Shown here: piece by piece, positions 31,901-35,903 of the stretch | Numbering within the stretch: position 1 is the first letter of the stretch | How the letters are laid out: each line of letters opens with the position of its first letter | DNA from: Magnetococcales bacterium | Lineage (GTDB): Bacteria; Pseudomonadota; Magnetococcia; Magnetococcales; UBA8363 | NCBI GenBank assembly: GCA_002753515.1 | Contig: PEAK01000035.1 | Location: 1 to 42,435, forward strand | DNA: 42,435 nucleotides | Reading direction: 5' to 3' | Made by a program: the position numbers and the translations under genes | The notes under the pieces: model-generated | Databases searched by the model: none | Seen by the model: only the letters and a program-made list of their open reading frames with translations | What the model was told of the DNA's origin: nothing

Positions 31901-34900
31901 CGCGGGTCGTATTGCTGGCAGTGCTGGCCGCAGTCAGGGTCAATGAATAACTTTCGCCGTCGAACGTCATGGTAAACGGCGCATCAAACACCACGCTGGT
32001 CGCGGTCGTACTCTGGGCCGATGCCACAATGGAACCGGAATACGCCCCCGATGCCCGCACCGCAAACGTGTTCATATTGGCGAAATCGAAACCGATGGTG
32101 CTGATGAATTTCGACTGCGTCGATAAATCCATCGATGTACTCACCGACAACGCTGACAACGCCCCCGCGCCACTGGTAAAATGCAAAGGCACCGCTTGCA
32201 CCGTCACTTCGGGAACCAACATCACGTCGAATAACAGACTCTTGGTGGCGGTATCAAAACGGGGATTGAGCGCAAACGTACTCCCCACCGGCAACATGGC
32301 ACTGACCGCTTGCTGAAAACGGTCCATCATCTCATTGAAAGTAACAAATGTCGTGACGTTGGTGGTGGTGAAATCCTGCCCTTCCGCCAAAAAACCAAAC
32401 CGGGTCATGGGACCAAAATCCACTCCGGCGGTGGGAACGGGGGAAATCAACTTTGACGTATTCAATACCATCTGTGGCAGGGTCTGCCCCGACTGATTCC
32501 CTGTAAACGTAATATCGAACGTGTTGTCCAGGTTCGCAACAGCGGACACGGTCAGATCACTTGCGGCAAAACCAGGGATCCCCTGAGCCAACATCGACAC
32601 CAAGGCGGACTTGATCGCCGCCGCGCCCCCACTCAGATTGATCCAATCGCTTTGATAAAACATCGTCCCCAAGGTCACGCCAAACGCAAATTGGCCCCCT
32701 ATGGCATTGGCAATAGACAAACGCTGAATCTCATTACGCACCGTCGTCGCCCCAACCGCCGCCGCCGGCTGTTGGATCACCGTCAACACCCCCTGGGCCG
32801 CCATGGCACTGCGCCACTCACCGTTGGATGTCGTATCCACCCCCATCTGCGCATAGGATCCGTACACCGTGGCACTCGACTTGCCAAACCCGATGTCGAA
32901 AACCTTGGTCCCATTATCCCCGGCATAATCGGCACTGACATCGGTCACCGACAACCCCGTCACCAACGGCAACACGGCACTCAAAGCCGCCGCAATGGTG
33001 GTCGTGGTGGCATCGGCAGCGATCAAACCCGTGGTAAACGGCGTATTGTCCACCTTGGTACCGGAAAGCTTAAACTGCGAACCGGCACTATGAACAATGG
33101 TCAACCGTTGCACCGCCTCGGTGGTATCGGTGCCGGGACTGATCTGGGTGACGCTCACCCCCGCCGACTGTGCCACGCGAAATACCTTGAATTCCCCGGG
33201 ATTGGCCATGCTCAGGTTGATCCGGCCCCATATCTTGCCATCCGTCCCCTTCGACAAGTCGCTGGTGGTCACATCCACCACGCTCCCCTGGACGATATCA
33301 CTTCCCTCCACCACGACCAAATCATCCACATTGGTCTGCGTCTTGGATCCAGTGAACTGAATGGTGTAATACTTGGGCCGCCCCGAAACCACCACTGTCC
33401 CCGCCCCCAGCACCGAGGTCAACGCACTCTGGAGTTCCGTCGGCGAGGCCAAAACCGAAATCGGACCCGTCAGCGTACCACCCGCCCCCAGTTTGAGCTG
33501 ATAATTCCCAGCCGCCGCATGCACCTTGAGTGTTTGCTCCTCGCTGGTCAGGGTGGTCCCTGCCAGAGTCTGACCACCCTTCAGGGTTTCCGTCATCTCA
33601 AAGTTGGACCCCTGCCATTTCAGCAGGCCATTCACTGCCTCAGCAATCTTGGTCCCGATCAATTCCGCAAGTTCATTGATATGTTTAAACCCGGTCGTTT
33701 CAGTCTGAAGGACATTGATGGTCACCACCGACGCCCGGCTGTCCCCCGGGCGCTGCAGATAGAGATCAAACGAGGCATTGCCAGAATTCTGAGGATTGAC
33801 CAGGATGTTTGTCCCCAGAAGAACGGGAGAAATAGCCTTGCTGGCGACAATGCCAGATTGCAGTGTATCGGCCAATTGATTATTAATAATATCATTGAGC
33901 GCGGTACTGAAATCGAGTGCATTACCCAGTTTCAACTCGGTATACGGCAACAGGGCATCGAACTCGCCCGAATCGCGCAACATTTGCAGGTAGGTCCCCA
34001 AATCCTGCATCATCTTGACCAATTGGGTCGAGGTCAGGCTTGAAAAGGCCTGCAACTGACTGAAGTTGGTTGCCGATGCCGTCAAGGTCTTGGAAGGCAC
34101 CTCACTCCAATTGGAACCTGCCGAATTATTGAATGTCAGGTCGATATGCGGTACCCCACCCGCCACCGTCGCTATGGGTACCGTCTCGATGGAACCGGTT
34201 AAATCAAAGCTCAAACCGGCAGAAACCGTGTAAGGTACTGCGGTGTCAACAGTGAAAAGGCTTTGATAATTGGCATCGGAGGGGCTCTTGACATCAGCTG
34301 GAGCGCTGGCAGCAACCGCAGTGAAAGCGATCTTGCCAGTATCGAAAGTGATGCTGCCACTGGCATTGACATCCAGTATCCCCAGAACCGCCGGGGCACT
34401 CAACGTCGCCGACTGGGCCTTCACCCTGGCATCAAGTTTGCTGATGGATACCTTTCCCGCACCCAGATCATAGGTTGCCGTCAGATGAACGTCAGCCACC
34501 AGGGGAATCCCCTCCCCCATCTGAAACTCAAAACCATACGGTTTGAGTTTGTCGCCGAAGCCAAAACGGGAGACAAAGTCTCGCGACAAAGTCAGCGTCA
34601 CTGTCAACGAAGTCGTTGAAGCGGAAAAAGAAAGGCTCGGCGTCCCCGCAGCATGACTCACCCACGATTCCAGACTGCTGTAAGCCCCGGTACCGTTCAG
34701 GTAATCACTCATGGTGTCCATCAGTCCACCCATGGTGGGACTGGCGGTGGAGGCGAGGTAATCGTCCAGTACCGTGGTATTAGCCAGCGTCTTGAAACCT
34801 ATAAGATCGCCCAAAGTGCGGCCATCGCTGGTGCGGATGAGACTGGCAAACGCCTGATCCGCCATAGGCATGGTATAGCCCAGGTCGGGTGAGGCATCCA

Positions 34901-35810
34901 ACTGCGCCCCCAGCTTTCCGGCAGCAGTAAAGGCATCCGTCGAAGTCGGCGTCGTCGTCGTGGTATCACCCGATTTGGTCGGTGTCACCGTTGCCATCAG
35001 ATGGTGGTAATCAAGATCGGACAAGCTGACCGCCTCAATGCTGCCTGTCGCCTTTTCCAAAATCCAGTTACCGCCATTGGCCACATCGCCGGTGGCATCG
35101 GAGGAAGCGGCCACATCCAAACCTGTCCGCTCCGCCAATTGTCGGATAAAATCATCCCCCTGGGATCCAGCCGCTATGTCGCACCCATACAACAACAAAT
35201 CGGCCCCGGGAAGCATGGCCTTGTTCCACTCAGCCAACTGTTGCGAAAACCCACCCAGATTGGCTTCTGTCACCGCCGTCGTCCCCAGGCGCCACGTGGC
35301 ATCATCCCCGTGGCTCAGGACATGAACCGCCTGGATATCCTTGTACCCGTCCAACCACGATGTCATCTGCGCAATGCCATCCTTGGCCGGATCGATCACC
35401 ACCACTTCCACCCGCCCCGGTTGCACCTGACCCGGACGAGACTTAAGCGCCTCCGCCAACAGCGATTGGTAATCCTTCACCGATGGATCGACAAAAATAA
35501 TCTCGTTGGTATCATGTTTCGGTGCCGCACAGACCACAGCCTCCCTCTGATGCACGGCCCCCACCGCCGTCTCCCCAGCCGGTGCCACCCCAGGCTGACT
35601 CAACGGTGCCATCATCGCCTCCTCGGGCGTTGGCAATGGCGGCACGATCAACCCTTCCCCCGAAAGCAGATAACGCGGCTCCATCGCCTCTACGTGCAAG
35701 CGTCGCGGTCGCACCGTATCGACGCGGCGGCGGGATTTCGCCCCCCGGACCTTCTCCCACAAGTTCCGTCCGTCACCATTGGTCTTTACAGATTGGCGAT
35801 CCTTACGCAT
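12828..35810 (-). CDS. Giant LEPR-XLL / DUF4347 / RTX-like / VCBS-repeat exoprotein (7,660 residues)
   Basis: A single uninterrupted frame for a giant surface or secreted protein, probably an adhesin. GGAGGA lies just before the ATG at 35810. Order of parts: basic N-terminus without a hydrophobic signal peptide; LEPR-XLL-like motif 'EAMEPRYLLSG' (about 41-51); DUF4347 domain (about 104-265); long beta-rich region with no firm family (about 280-3750) containing EF-hand-like loops; RTX-type repeats such as 'GGSGNDILIG' (about 3750-4190); GDN-containing repeats (about 4190-5980), four of them with an exact 149-residue period; Gly/Ser linker; twelve VCBS/cadherin-like domains (about 6057-7290); and a Thr/Pro/Gln low-complexity tail with a basic end. 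Ca2+-binding repeats imply it folds outside the cell. The TolC gene upstream and the SecA/HlyD/TpsB genes downstream are the likely export machinery. No TPS signature and no obvious C-terminal type I signal are visible. Confidence 0.93.
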   Translation of the reverse strand: MRKDRQSVKTNGDGRNLWEKVRGAKSRRRVDTVRPRRLHVEAMEPRYLLSGEGLIVPPLPTPEEAMMAPLSQPGVAPAGETAVGAVHQREAVVCAAPKHDTNEIIFVDPSVKDYQSLLAEALKSRPGQVQPGRVEVVVIDPAKDGIAQMTSWLDGYKDIQAVHVLSHGDDATWRLGTTAVTEANLGGFSQQLAEWNKAMLPGADLLLYGCDIAAGSQGDDFIRQLAERTGLDVAASSDATGDVANGGNWILEKATGSIEAVSLSDLDYHHLMATVTPTKSGDTTTTTPTSTDAFTAAGKLGAQLDASPDLGYTMPMADQAFASLIRTSDGRTLGDLIGFKTLANTTVLDDYLASTASPTMGGLMDTMSDYLNGTGAYSSLESWVSHAAGTPSLSFSASTTSLTVTLTLSRDFVSRFGFGDKLKPYGFEFQMGEGIPLVADVHLTATYDLGAGKVSISKLDARVKAQSATLSAPAVLGILDVNASGSITFDTGKIAFTAVAASAPADVKSPSDANYQSLFTVDTAVPYTVSAGLSFDLTGSIETVPIATVAGGVPHIDLTFNNSAGSNWSEVPSKTLTASATNFSQLQAFSSLTSTQLVKMMQDLGTYLQMLRDSGEFDALLPYTELKLGNALDFSTALNDIINNQLADTLQSGIVASKAISPVLLGTNILVNPQNSGNASFDLYLQRPGDSRASVVTINVLQTETTGFKHINELAELIGTKIAEAVNGLLKWQGSNFEMTETLKGGQTLAGTTLTSEEQTLKVHAAAGNYQLKLGAGGTLTGPISVLASPTELQSALTSVLGAGTVVVSGRPKYYTIQFTGSKTQTNVDDLVVVEGSDIVQGSVVDVTTSDLSKGTDGKIWGRINLSMANPGEFKVFRVAQSAGVSVTQISPGTDTTEAVQRLTIVHSAGSQFKLSGTKVDNTPFTTGLIAADATTTTIAAALSAVLPLVTGLSVTDVSADYAGDNGTKVFDIGFGKSSATVYGSYAQMGVDTTSNGEWRSAMAAQGVLTVIQQPAAAVGATTVRNEIQRLSIANAIGGQFAFGVTLGTMFYQSDWINLSGGAAAIKSALVSMLAQGIPGFAASDLTVSAVANLDNTFDITFTGNQSGQTLPQMVLNTSKLISPVPTAGVDFGPMTRFGFLAEGQDFTTTNVTTFVTFNEMMDRFQQAVSAMLPVGSTFALNPRFDTATKSLLFDVMLVPEVTVQAVPLHFTSGAGALSALSVSTSMDLSTQSKFISTIGFDFANMNTFAVRASGAYSGSIVASAQSTTATSVVFDAPFTMTFDGESYSLTLTAASTASNTTRAQLVTSFQAVFDAQAVTGGGVLANLGFAHLGDLVKVGLSASGQLQLTVTAPISKATLLPTFSLLGNPLVTQLGFKSTSSAYMAPKPITLASTGQLTAAATFKLKFDQSGTTPISVTINPNVANTKPSDFATDLNTAFQGISVAGDAYLGTGGKGFSLLSDVVQAIYRNGQLEIVTLSPKISTLQILIDGNSKAMTELGFTPGQYAKTSGAYVFLQDAILGGGYSGVIHGQNGATPATLAAPGQATMGMLDLTFTTLGADYQGSLTFNLRNGLNGAAHDRISLNALFDSATSQEALLGIGGSMQTSATTSATSVPYQSNGQLLRDVGLAVTVGSLPLDVVVTRSSTLGNTTVNDLAADVDQAIHAALVAKLGSDPYVGFTFVTITNTGTGGATKNVLTFAAPTTTLTLAANPTQIYNATNGTLLTDLRLSVAVTGSAQPVDVLVRTSRASANTSLDQLVGQVADAIQSALASARSNTTDTVVQANIDALIAATDLVSNTAGVLTLKAGVVTAKEITLKNFAIKGRLLGGDYITPLVFLNQGEVVGTLPTAKLTFSGISIVTPTGVTASGLNPITTITIDVSNMVQALSGTNAVTVAVVVPADGLGTLTPIKDISWSSVKTDLGLLKGLLGNLGALGPFGELGRALPVLGSSVSEVFDFSSRFAKADAQLATQDSVGLKDLRLALATAFGIDPGVITLENDATVGQEALKITIPYRVVLNQSVPLDLLFNDSALLGLLSTAAKAELVALIGALRELKDTEGTSKCQLYADMTFNLALGIDLNGASPNKGKLFLYDRVDAGAAGLSGDSGTFARLDQLSVIASGMSFESNQGIYRLGVTGGTATLNLAGSSGVSLLSDAADGASDGRLYLGAVDGMSSATLTQLKHANFEVFFDGSAAVALPLTLTVSDDLGQLAMQQIDGFINPLPLGKMELNFDHLGATYAAMGGKTGLTLQGTAEALNSDVVISSQVVQSALPERPSSGNGVAVTTPEGAPVDSEDESGLSTVDLNPFYSSSAGAGATTAGSAVSSSTPPTMFAAGPQANAPSTGFDISLIVPDIAYWQTELTVVMEHAIGAQCEGETKVVNGPLLFLLRDPTIIVNTVDKVLETIQKGLDAFSDVLSLPIIGDQLKSATQFVADLRHNVVKSIKDALSSAIEVYGGLDNTLRMYMFNLLTTDDNNNFIIEANEVSANPFLNFMQDYNSDGLITPDDIVVEYIAGTGTPKIDPALAEYLGVTQSSPVPAILPGQRTAWVTSGANVPRLDSLGDPILHADGTQCYIGQAGEVVLDSSIRKILDDISGSIDSMAATASDIFQLVQSTGHDKSFFDSLTNVVTFIADKVASGYNYQSLLRDVFGAGVTAAVLPDVLSSFTPSVGALQADYKATMLARQSDPNAVVVSATLAELKAAVKEKAEEIGTQVALAQSTAIQFRMHLGQTYTPSLNLGFDIGVPGLKLNLDGGIQLKLNWNAYLGFGIDIKDGFYLITNMPGTAGIGEVTAYDAAHPGVATGVKNNYHDVHIDNLWLVGKPTFTPAVKEIQAQIDVFLAPGSGGGPARLSGQLLVLQGVLTDNWDGWIRDNDTGIWGSGTDSMGRLQGTQSATYGRSTTLFDGETGAEGSRTRLQLKLAVDLKDKGLFGISALSMLTNGRLTFNDFRTAKLSDLVAVEWEAKAQVNLHMELGLSIGGDGYLPKIMGDFHMTYQKSNKNENIQKIEKFFSSGYDNLFHVGTPNLWMTDVYLDVGTFFTKFLNPIVGLIQNVTEPIQPVIDALTTPIPGLSDLMGRDYSVVDLASDMSAMFGGISQIDFIVAMVNMVDVINHLPTDTAGMLIPVTQAFVISGTKDRKLNLSALPTIPGLPNIDIPVPLPYKKLTNVKIDQDNLQFSLYAGVGWKQDTTLLNVFKGNTPPLQFDFALNADVKVPAPYIDITPVDIHISDLVGDITLNIKAGWPELYLSDILSGNFAPRFDISVTVPNISINTQILPVLKVKLPTLTWTIGSKTWTWIGGDEVVLNWPTALQGFVDPNSVKVIDLGVSINPTIPLPSIPAFLPQIQVKWPTVHWIGLGKEYLWKQTDTTSLGWSSIISDQEGLLSALVDSSKTITVQMPDIWLPSISLADLLPDFDFNFDFGLPGLPSLPDINIDLPDIDMPGQQTVSPKQAFADFKDRLKKPGSALKFPILDDTVGSVIALLTGEPADLVTFTPNNLNLHVGFRVSFPIYPPLYVGLGGSIDIKVALTLGFDTYGIGKFFDSHNAIDILDGFYVSDNIVNGVDNPEITLEAKLFAFAELNVFIVRGGVEGGIKLTGTLDLYDVNNDGKMRASEIIAAVSEDPLDLVQMHLRGSAYIAAYVDVNVIFDWVRVWEWTFMDVTLFTWDHDPAAKKPVLGSMDGSVLTLHMGSNVDGIDGQDAIAKGAKDRLRRDTTDANESFTLTGSGGLVDISAVLPNGQTYLKTFAGVSRVKAFGGAGDDTMDASALDIPVLFIAGAGTDILKGGSGNDILIGSDSGIATLEGGGGNDLLIARGGTTTMKGGTGNDTYRFLGDWGMVTISDDGTGNNILDFTAQSAAVTFDDAYFTAKRGANQAVWDATVSIDVVKGGSGKDILDFSGDSANLLLTLTGSNAGWVKGSASGKQQNTFDASAHADLLAAGDNTGWGFKFTGIENIIGGQGSDVFRIRDGASVSGSLVGDTEGGLYHEASGNEVANARNTIDFSEYTTTVTVDEEGASAFGSAGETNITVRGFHNIFGGSDGDYLSGDGRNNMIVGNDGTDFLEGKAAHDLIVADTFVTYKNLLSGQSAVGNLQNVTDYLTLQMAGMPEFGLASRNWIWKGQTLESKNLTINGRQTLKGGSGNDIIMGSLGGDQINVGGSGEGNDTIMADLGKIEVDFNYRTALSATSFGSKGGGGDTINLGSGSNLVVAGSGRDIITGMDAASSTNIVLTDNGTIQFKTTEVSVNGSIKVTFAINSGRSHLLDFIEAPVAETGGIGSDDTVTLGSGSGIVFGGAGKDAITYTAGSSTGGNFRFIAGDHARIDTDVNGGVVTFKSLDLVNASGGDDTITVGSPNDLIARYLGINYVIAGVGSDKVMVSAGLDATTGVITSGAANSTDVILADNGEIDRWDSVSATTFNILKKVVSTELDQGGNDLIQTANGDKTIVGGFGQDTITVTTISNSLRQVVGDNGQIDYNTVGGVHAMTSLDTVTTTGDNDVITIAPSATTQDLGHNFIIAGMGADKVLVAASLNSVSGVITPNAATSVDVILGDNGTITNNVTAPDVVYQFLQQVISTQLDKGGNDLIQTSNGDKTIIGGYAQDAITVTTTSTSIRHVVGDNGELDFNSVGGLHLMTSLDTVTTTGDNDVIIIAPTATSQDLGHNFIIAGMGADKVLVAASLDSVSGVITPNAATSVDVILGDNGTITNNVTTPDVVLQYRQQVISTQLDKGGNDLIQTANGDKTIIGGYGQDAITVTTTSTSIRQVVGDNGELDFNTVGGLHLMTSLDTVTTTGDNDVIIIAPTATSQDLGTNFIIAGMGADKVLVAASLDSVTGVITPNAATSVDVILGDNGTITNNVTTPDVVLQYRQQVISTQLDKGGNDLIQTSNGDKTIIGGYGQDAITVTTTSTSIRQVVGDNGELDFNTVGGLHLMTSLDTVTTTGDNDVIIIAPTATSQDLGHNFIIAGMGADTVLVAASLNSVSGVITPNAATSVDVILGDNGTITNQVTTPDVVLQNRLQVISTQLDKGGNDLIQTSNGDKTIIGGFGSDTITVTTTSNSTRLIIGDNGQIDFDTNGHMTDMTTTDTVVETGGNDIIIVGPTATSADVLGTDFILGGMGKDEIYIAGAYKNTVTNKLVVGTSSSEDLVIGDNGEVHRQAISNVMLSAMTKVNDKGNDDIIATGNGGKVVLGGLANDQILAGDGTHLVIGDNGEFDYDQVAKNGLLRDMYATDITLGGADIITLGEGFTVAMGGIGADVIEIIAQSIAFATGLHSVTGIPTTSGAASSEKPGRTGRYVSGDNARATFDVKAGLSDFYTLDAISATGGDDTITLGKADVAAGTDLGYQVVMGGMGADNILVRQDYRSQDILFGDNAELHRKALGYAPLLIGSLVANLGGADQIRTGRGDKIISGGFSGDVINTVTVRETGKDERSIILGDSGQLSYDLGGSGNLLKVESVSPQFGGNDSVSVRDGDVTFIGGYGIDTLAVDSTESAFRIAAGDNAQLLFSGTATVADQAASLTSLLTLDQTGVTGGGDTLRIGPVGGISGDMGEVVVAGGMGADTIRISGEIIKSTILADNGQILRSTGITGQRLSVVSLLPDQGAGDTVETVAGDHVLLGGAGADILRAGKGVGVVFGDSARVTYTAGVLVSAASIGTAQGGNDTIDLGAVGSTDGNQIVVGGFGADSINLQSQAGDGVVAMERAVAGDNATINFDTNGRMTAFATADADSSTGGADTLTVVMAGSAPSGSPLTDLNVVAGGMGADTINIFGVTRSIDVVGGDNLDYRRTSPDASNLFGQSIFFDVLQPTTGGNDSIRIGSGIKLVAGGVGDDRIDTSTQAGDRNIVFGDAGSISFDPAGSGRLQQIGSTAPSAGGKDIVNLGAGEVYLMGGLGNDTLTASGADNVIRVVAGDNAQVNFETSSGSAQLGQPILVQTTGSDTVDPTVAVDTITVGNAGTNIIFGGPGVDTLSGSVGTNHFVVPGSGTVDPVNKIISVVMLGEYNEMGITDLKLVKGQASSGGSSSGGSSGGSSGGSSSGGSSGGSSSSGGSSSGGSSGSTGSATGTITGVGSVSEDGTLTATGNISFPALDGGQATFVAATLAGTYGSLVMQTNGSWTYTLDNTSQATQALEAGETPSEVFSVETSDGSETTITIAVNGVNDLPQLTAVTGATLVDTSADDTFDTITRTLTATDADTGQVITYGISGGTVTDGVANKTGNYGALSVDLETGALTYVPDAAKVNALTADAVDTFTLSVGDGVTTVTTDFTVNVTGAEDTPTLGGEFAGAVTEDGTLNAAGTLTVTDVDAGESAYVAQTATVGTYGVFSLTSGGVWNYTLSNAATNVQALQDGQQVTDSFAVASVDGTTETVVVTIMGSQDAALLGGVTTGSVVENGVLTTSGQVTVTEADTGQGLVVAQSEVVGNYGTFTVDVNGLWNYVLANDGTGVQALQVGQVVTDSFAVTSVDGSGTATVTVTIVGSEDVAALGGVVTGTVVEDGVATSEGQLTVQDVDAGEAAFQVQTVSQGLYGTFDVDAEGAWRYTLNNAEAQGLAAGVTANDLFTVKSIDGTSLGVTITITGANDAAVIGGDQTGSVTEDGVLTAMGTLTLADADLGESAFVAQTGTEGVYGQFDLDAAGTWRYLLANSAEGVQRLNAGETLTDSFTIVTVDGTTDSVTVTITGANDAAQLGGVVTGAVMEDGVTSATGQLTIVDGDSGQGAFVAADAVAGKYGTFSMTAEGAWKYVLANDGAGVQSLQAGQEVTDVFTVASVDGSAGAVTLTITGAQDAAQLGGQVTGTVVDGMSPNAKGQLTVADVDAGEAAFQPQTDALGAWGALNVDATGQWQYTLDQAKAQGLSAGDSRSEVFTVASLDGSHLEVSITVVGSNDAAVIAGTSMGQLSEDGVLTASGQLTISDADVGQGSFVAQAGIAGRYGQFDFSKDGAWTYALGNDLPQVQGLRAGETAQEQFSVQSLDGTAQTIAIQITGAQDRAEIGGVATGAVSEDGVLQAKGALRIADADQGEASFQPQTDVSGKYGSFSVGADGQWRYVLANAGSDVQGLAADRMVSDLFTVSSLDGTEHQVTVTVQGADDPASITGMTEGAVREDGVQVARGVLNIRDADQGEAVFAAQSQTPGVYGEFNIDASGSWTYNLLNDSPMVSALAMGAKVTDVFSVTGLHGGTALVTVTVDGSNDVAVISGNTMGLVGKNGTLQAQGKLDIADPDQNEGTFLAQKGTVGLYGTFALNSAGLWNYTLANDAVDVQGLKTGQVALDSFVVMGVDGVSAQNVTISIQGMDNPVVNPPVVSPPVVTTPAPSVASTPSPAVANPVTAQQQVAANVVTQTILASVSAAQVTTTTTTTTTNNVTGGLGGQAAVGGIASSGGGTSGQVVSTSVTTTNAATQASSGGTAPQANAVSSTAPVSLTVGSSTFFQAPTTSYVTPSAPAQPLTSSFSSASTGSVASPAALTTPAPTMGGPTGLQPQIMGTPTVGTAFTPAATTPTTTPNPVTTPAQATTTTEQPTQGQQPTQGQQPAEGQPPAEGQAASPGQQPQQPGQQGDQGQQPQQGGQQGTQGQQPQQSGEPSTPQDQPPADGQGAALESPTRVADAGADAEASSGDIIAYNAMTGAVVGAIVSSGQGQRIVWDQPTKSSLPQQRRVVSLGTRQTRA
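13945..17640 (-). repeat. Twelve tandem VCBS/cadherin-like domains (about 100 residues each)
   Basis: Each unit begins with a turn such as 'GAVTEDGxL', continues 'GxLTVxDxDxGExxFxAQ', then 'GxYGxFxxxxxGxWxYxLAN', 'VQxLxAGExVxDxFxVxSxDG' and ends 'VTITGANDAA'. Eleven fit the VCBS pattern. The second from the N-terminal side is a diverged cadherin-like unit with 'TLTATDADTGQVITYGI'. The domains bind calcium at their junctions in related adhesins and make a rod-like stalk. Confidence 0.88.
17640..17780 (-). repeat. Gly/Ser-rich linker in the giant exoprotein
   Basis: About 45 residues made almost only of 'SSGGSSGG' type repeats, separating the GDN/RTX-like array from the VCBS domains. It is a flexible hinge, and its repetitive DNA is prone to slippage. 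Confidence 0.85.
17880..23240 (-). repeat. Diverged GDN-containing repeat array in the giant exoprotein
   Basis: About 1,790 residues in which three short elements alternate: 'GGxDxI/V' turns, 'GG(M/Y/F)GxDxIxV' RTX-like turns, and 'xxGDNG/A' motifs followed by a short hydrophobic strand. More than twenty GDN-type motifs can be counted by eye. The array looks like a beta-roll or beta-solenoid derived from RTX repeats. The units near 20.7-22.5 kb are nearly identical, while outer ones have drifted. Confidence 0.7.
20734..22521 (-). repeat. Four tandem 447-bp (149-residue) near-identical units
   Basis: The same landmark (CCCTTGTCCAACTGGG on the plus strand) occurs at 20734, 21181, 21628 and 22075, and a diverged copy begins at 22522. 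Every spacing is exactly 447 bp. Each unit encodes 'QVISTQLDKGGNDLIQT', 'GDKTIIGGYGQDAITV', 'VVGDNGELDFN', 'TTTGDNDVIIIAP', 'IIAGMGADKVLVAASL' and 'DVILGDNGTITN' in that order. Near-identity at DNA level points to recent duplication or ongoing gene conversion. Confidence 0.9.
23240..24560 (-). repeat. RTX-type (hemolysin-like) glycine/aspartate repeats in the giant exoprotein
   Basis: Clusters of the GGxGxDxUx nonapeptide are visible: 'GGAGDDTMDAS', 'GGSGNDILIG', 'GGGGNDLLIA' and 'GGTGNDTYRF' near 24300-24560, then 'GNDGTDFLEG', 'GGSGNDIIMG' and 'GSGEGNDTIMADLG' nearer 23240-23700. Such repeats form calcium-binding beta-rolls that fold on reaching the outside of the cell. Here they are internal rather than near the C-terminus as in classical RTX toxins. 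Confidence 0.75.
28276..28395 (-). other. EF-hand/dockerin-like calcium loops in the giant exoprotein
   Basis: Two acidic loops occur close together: 'DDNNNFIIEANEV' and 'DYNSDGLITPDDI'. The second closely fits the DxNxDGxIxxxD calcium-loop consensus. A third loop, 'DVNNDGKMRASEI', is encoded at about 24961-25005. They suggest calcium-dependent stiffening of an otherwise unassigned region. Confidence 0.6.
35016..35504 (-). other. DUF4347 domain of the giant exoprotein
   Basis: Residues of about 103-265 match DUF4347: 'IIFVDPSVKDY' at the first strand, 'AVHVLSHGDD' around residues 161-170, 'LLLYGCDIAAG' around 205-215 and 'DVAASSDATG' near 232-241. The strand-ended His-Gly (167-168) and Gly-Cys (209-210) are arranged as in clan CD cysteine-protease folds (CHAT/caspase-like). 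Enzymatic activity is not established from this sequence. Confidence 0.75.
35655..35705 (-). other. LEPR-XLL motif of the giant exoprotein
   Basis: Residues 36-52 contain 'RRLHVEAMEPRYLLSG', matching the LEPR-XLL type N-terminal motif (here Met-Glu-Pro-Arg-Tyr-Leu-Leu) found near the start of very large repeat-rich exoproteins. It follows a basic, unstructured 35-residue leader and takes the place where a signal peptide would be expected. A role as targeting tag is inferred from position only. Confidence 0.75.
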
Positions 35811-35820
35811 AGAATCCTCC
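35811..35820 (-). promoter_or_regulatory. Strong ribosome binding site of the giant gene
   Basis: Read on the minus strand, GGAGGATTCT immediately precedes the ATG at 35810. This near-perfect Shine-Dalgarno sequence fixes the start codon and implies efficient initiation on this very long message. Confidence 0.8.
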
Positions 35821-35903
35821 TTGTGGGTCCTGTCACCAACACATCTTTATTTGACACTCGGATACAGCAATCAAGAAGTCAACATCAATCTCTTTTACCC
35901 CCC

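Noticed and set aside
12828-35810. Classical two-partner-secretion (TpsA) exoprotein
   Set aside because: Despite the TpsB-like gene nearby, the N-terminus has no signal peptide and no TPS-domain NPNL/NPNG motifs. LEPR-XLL and DUF4347 occupy that place.
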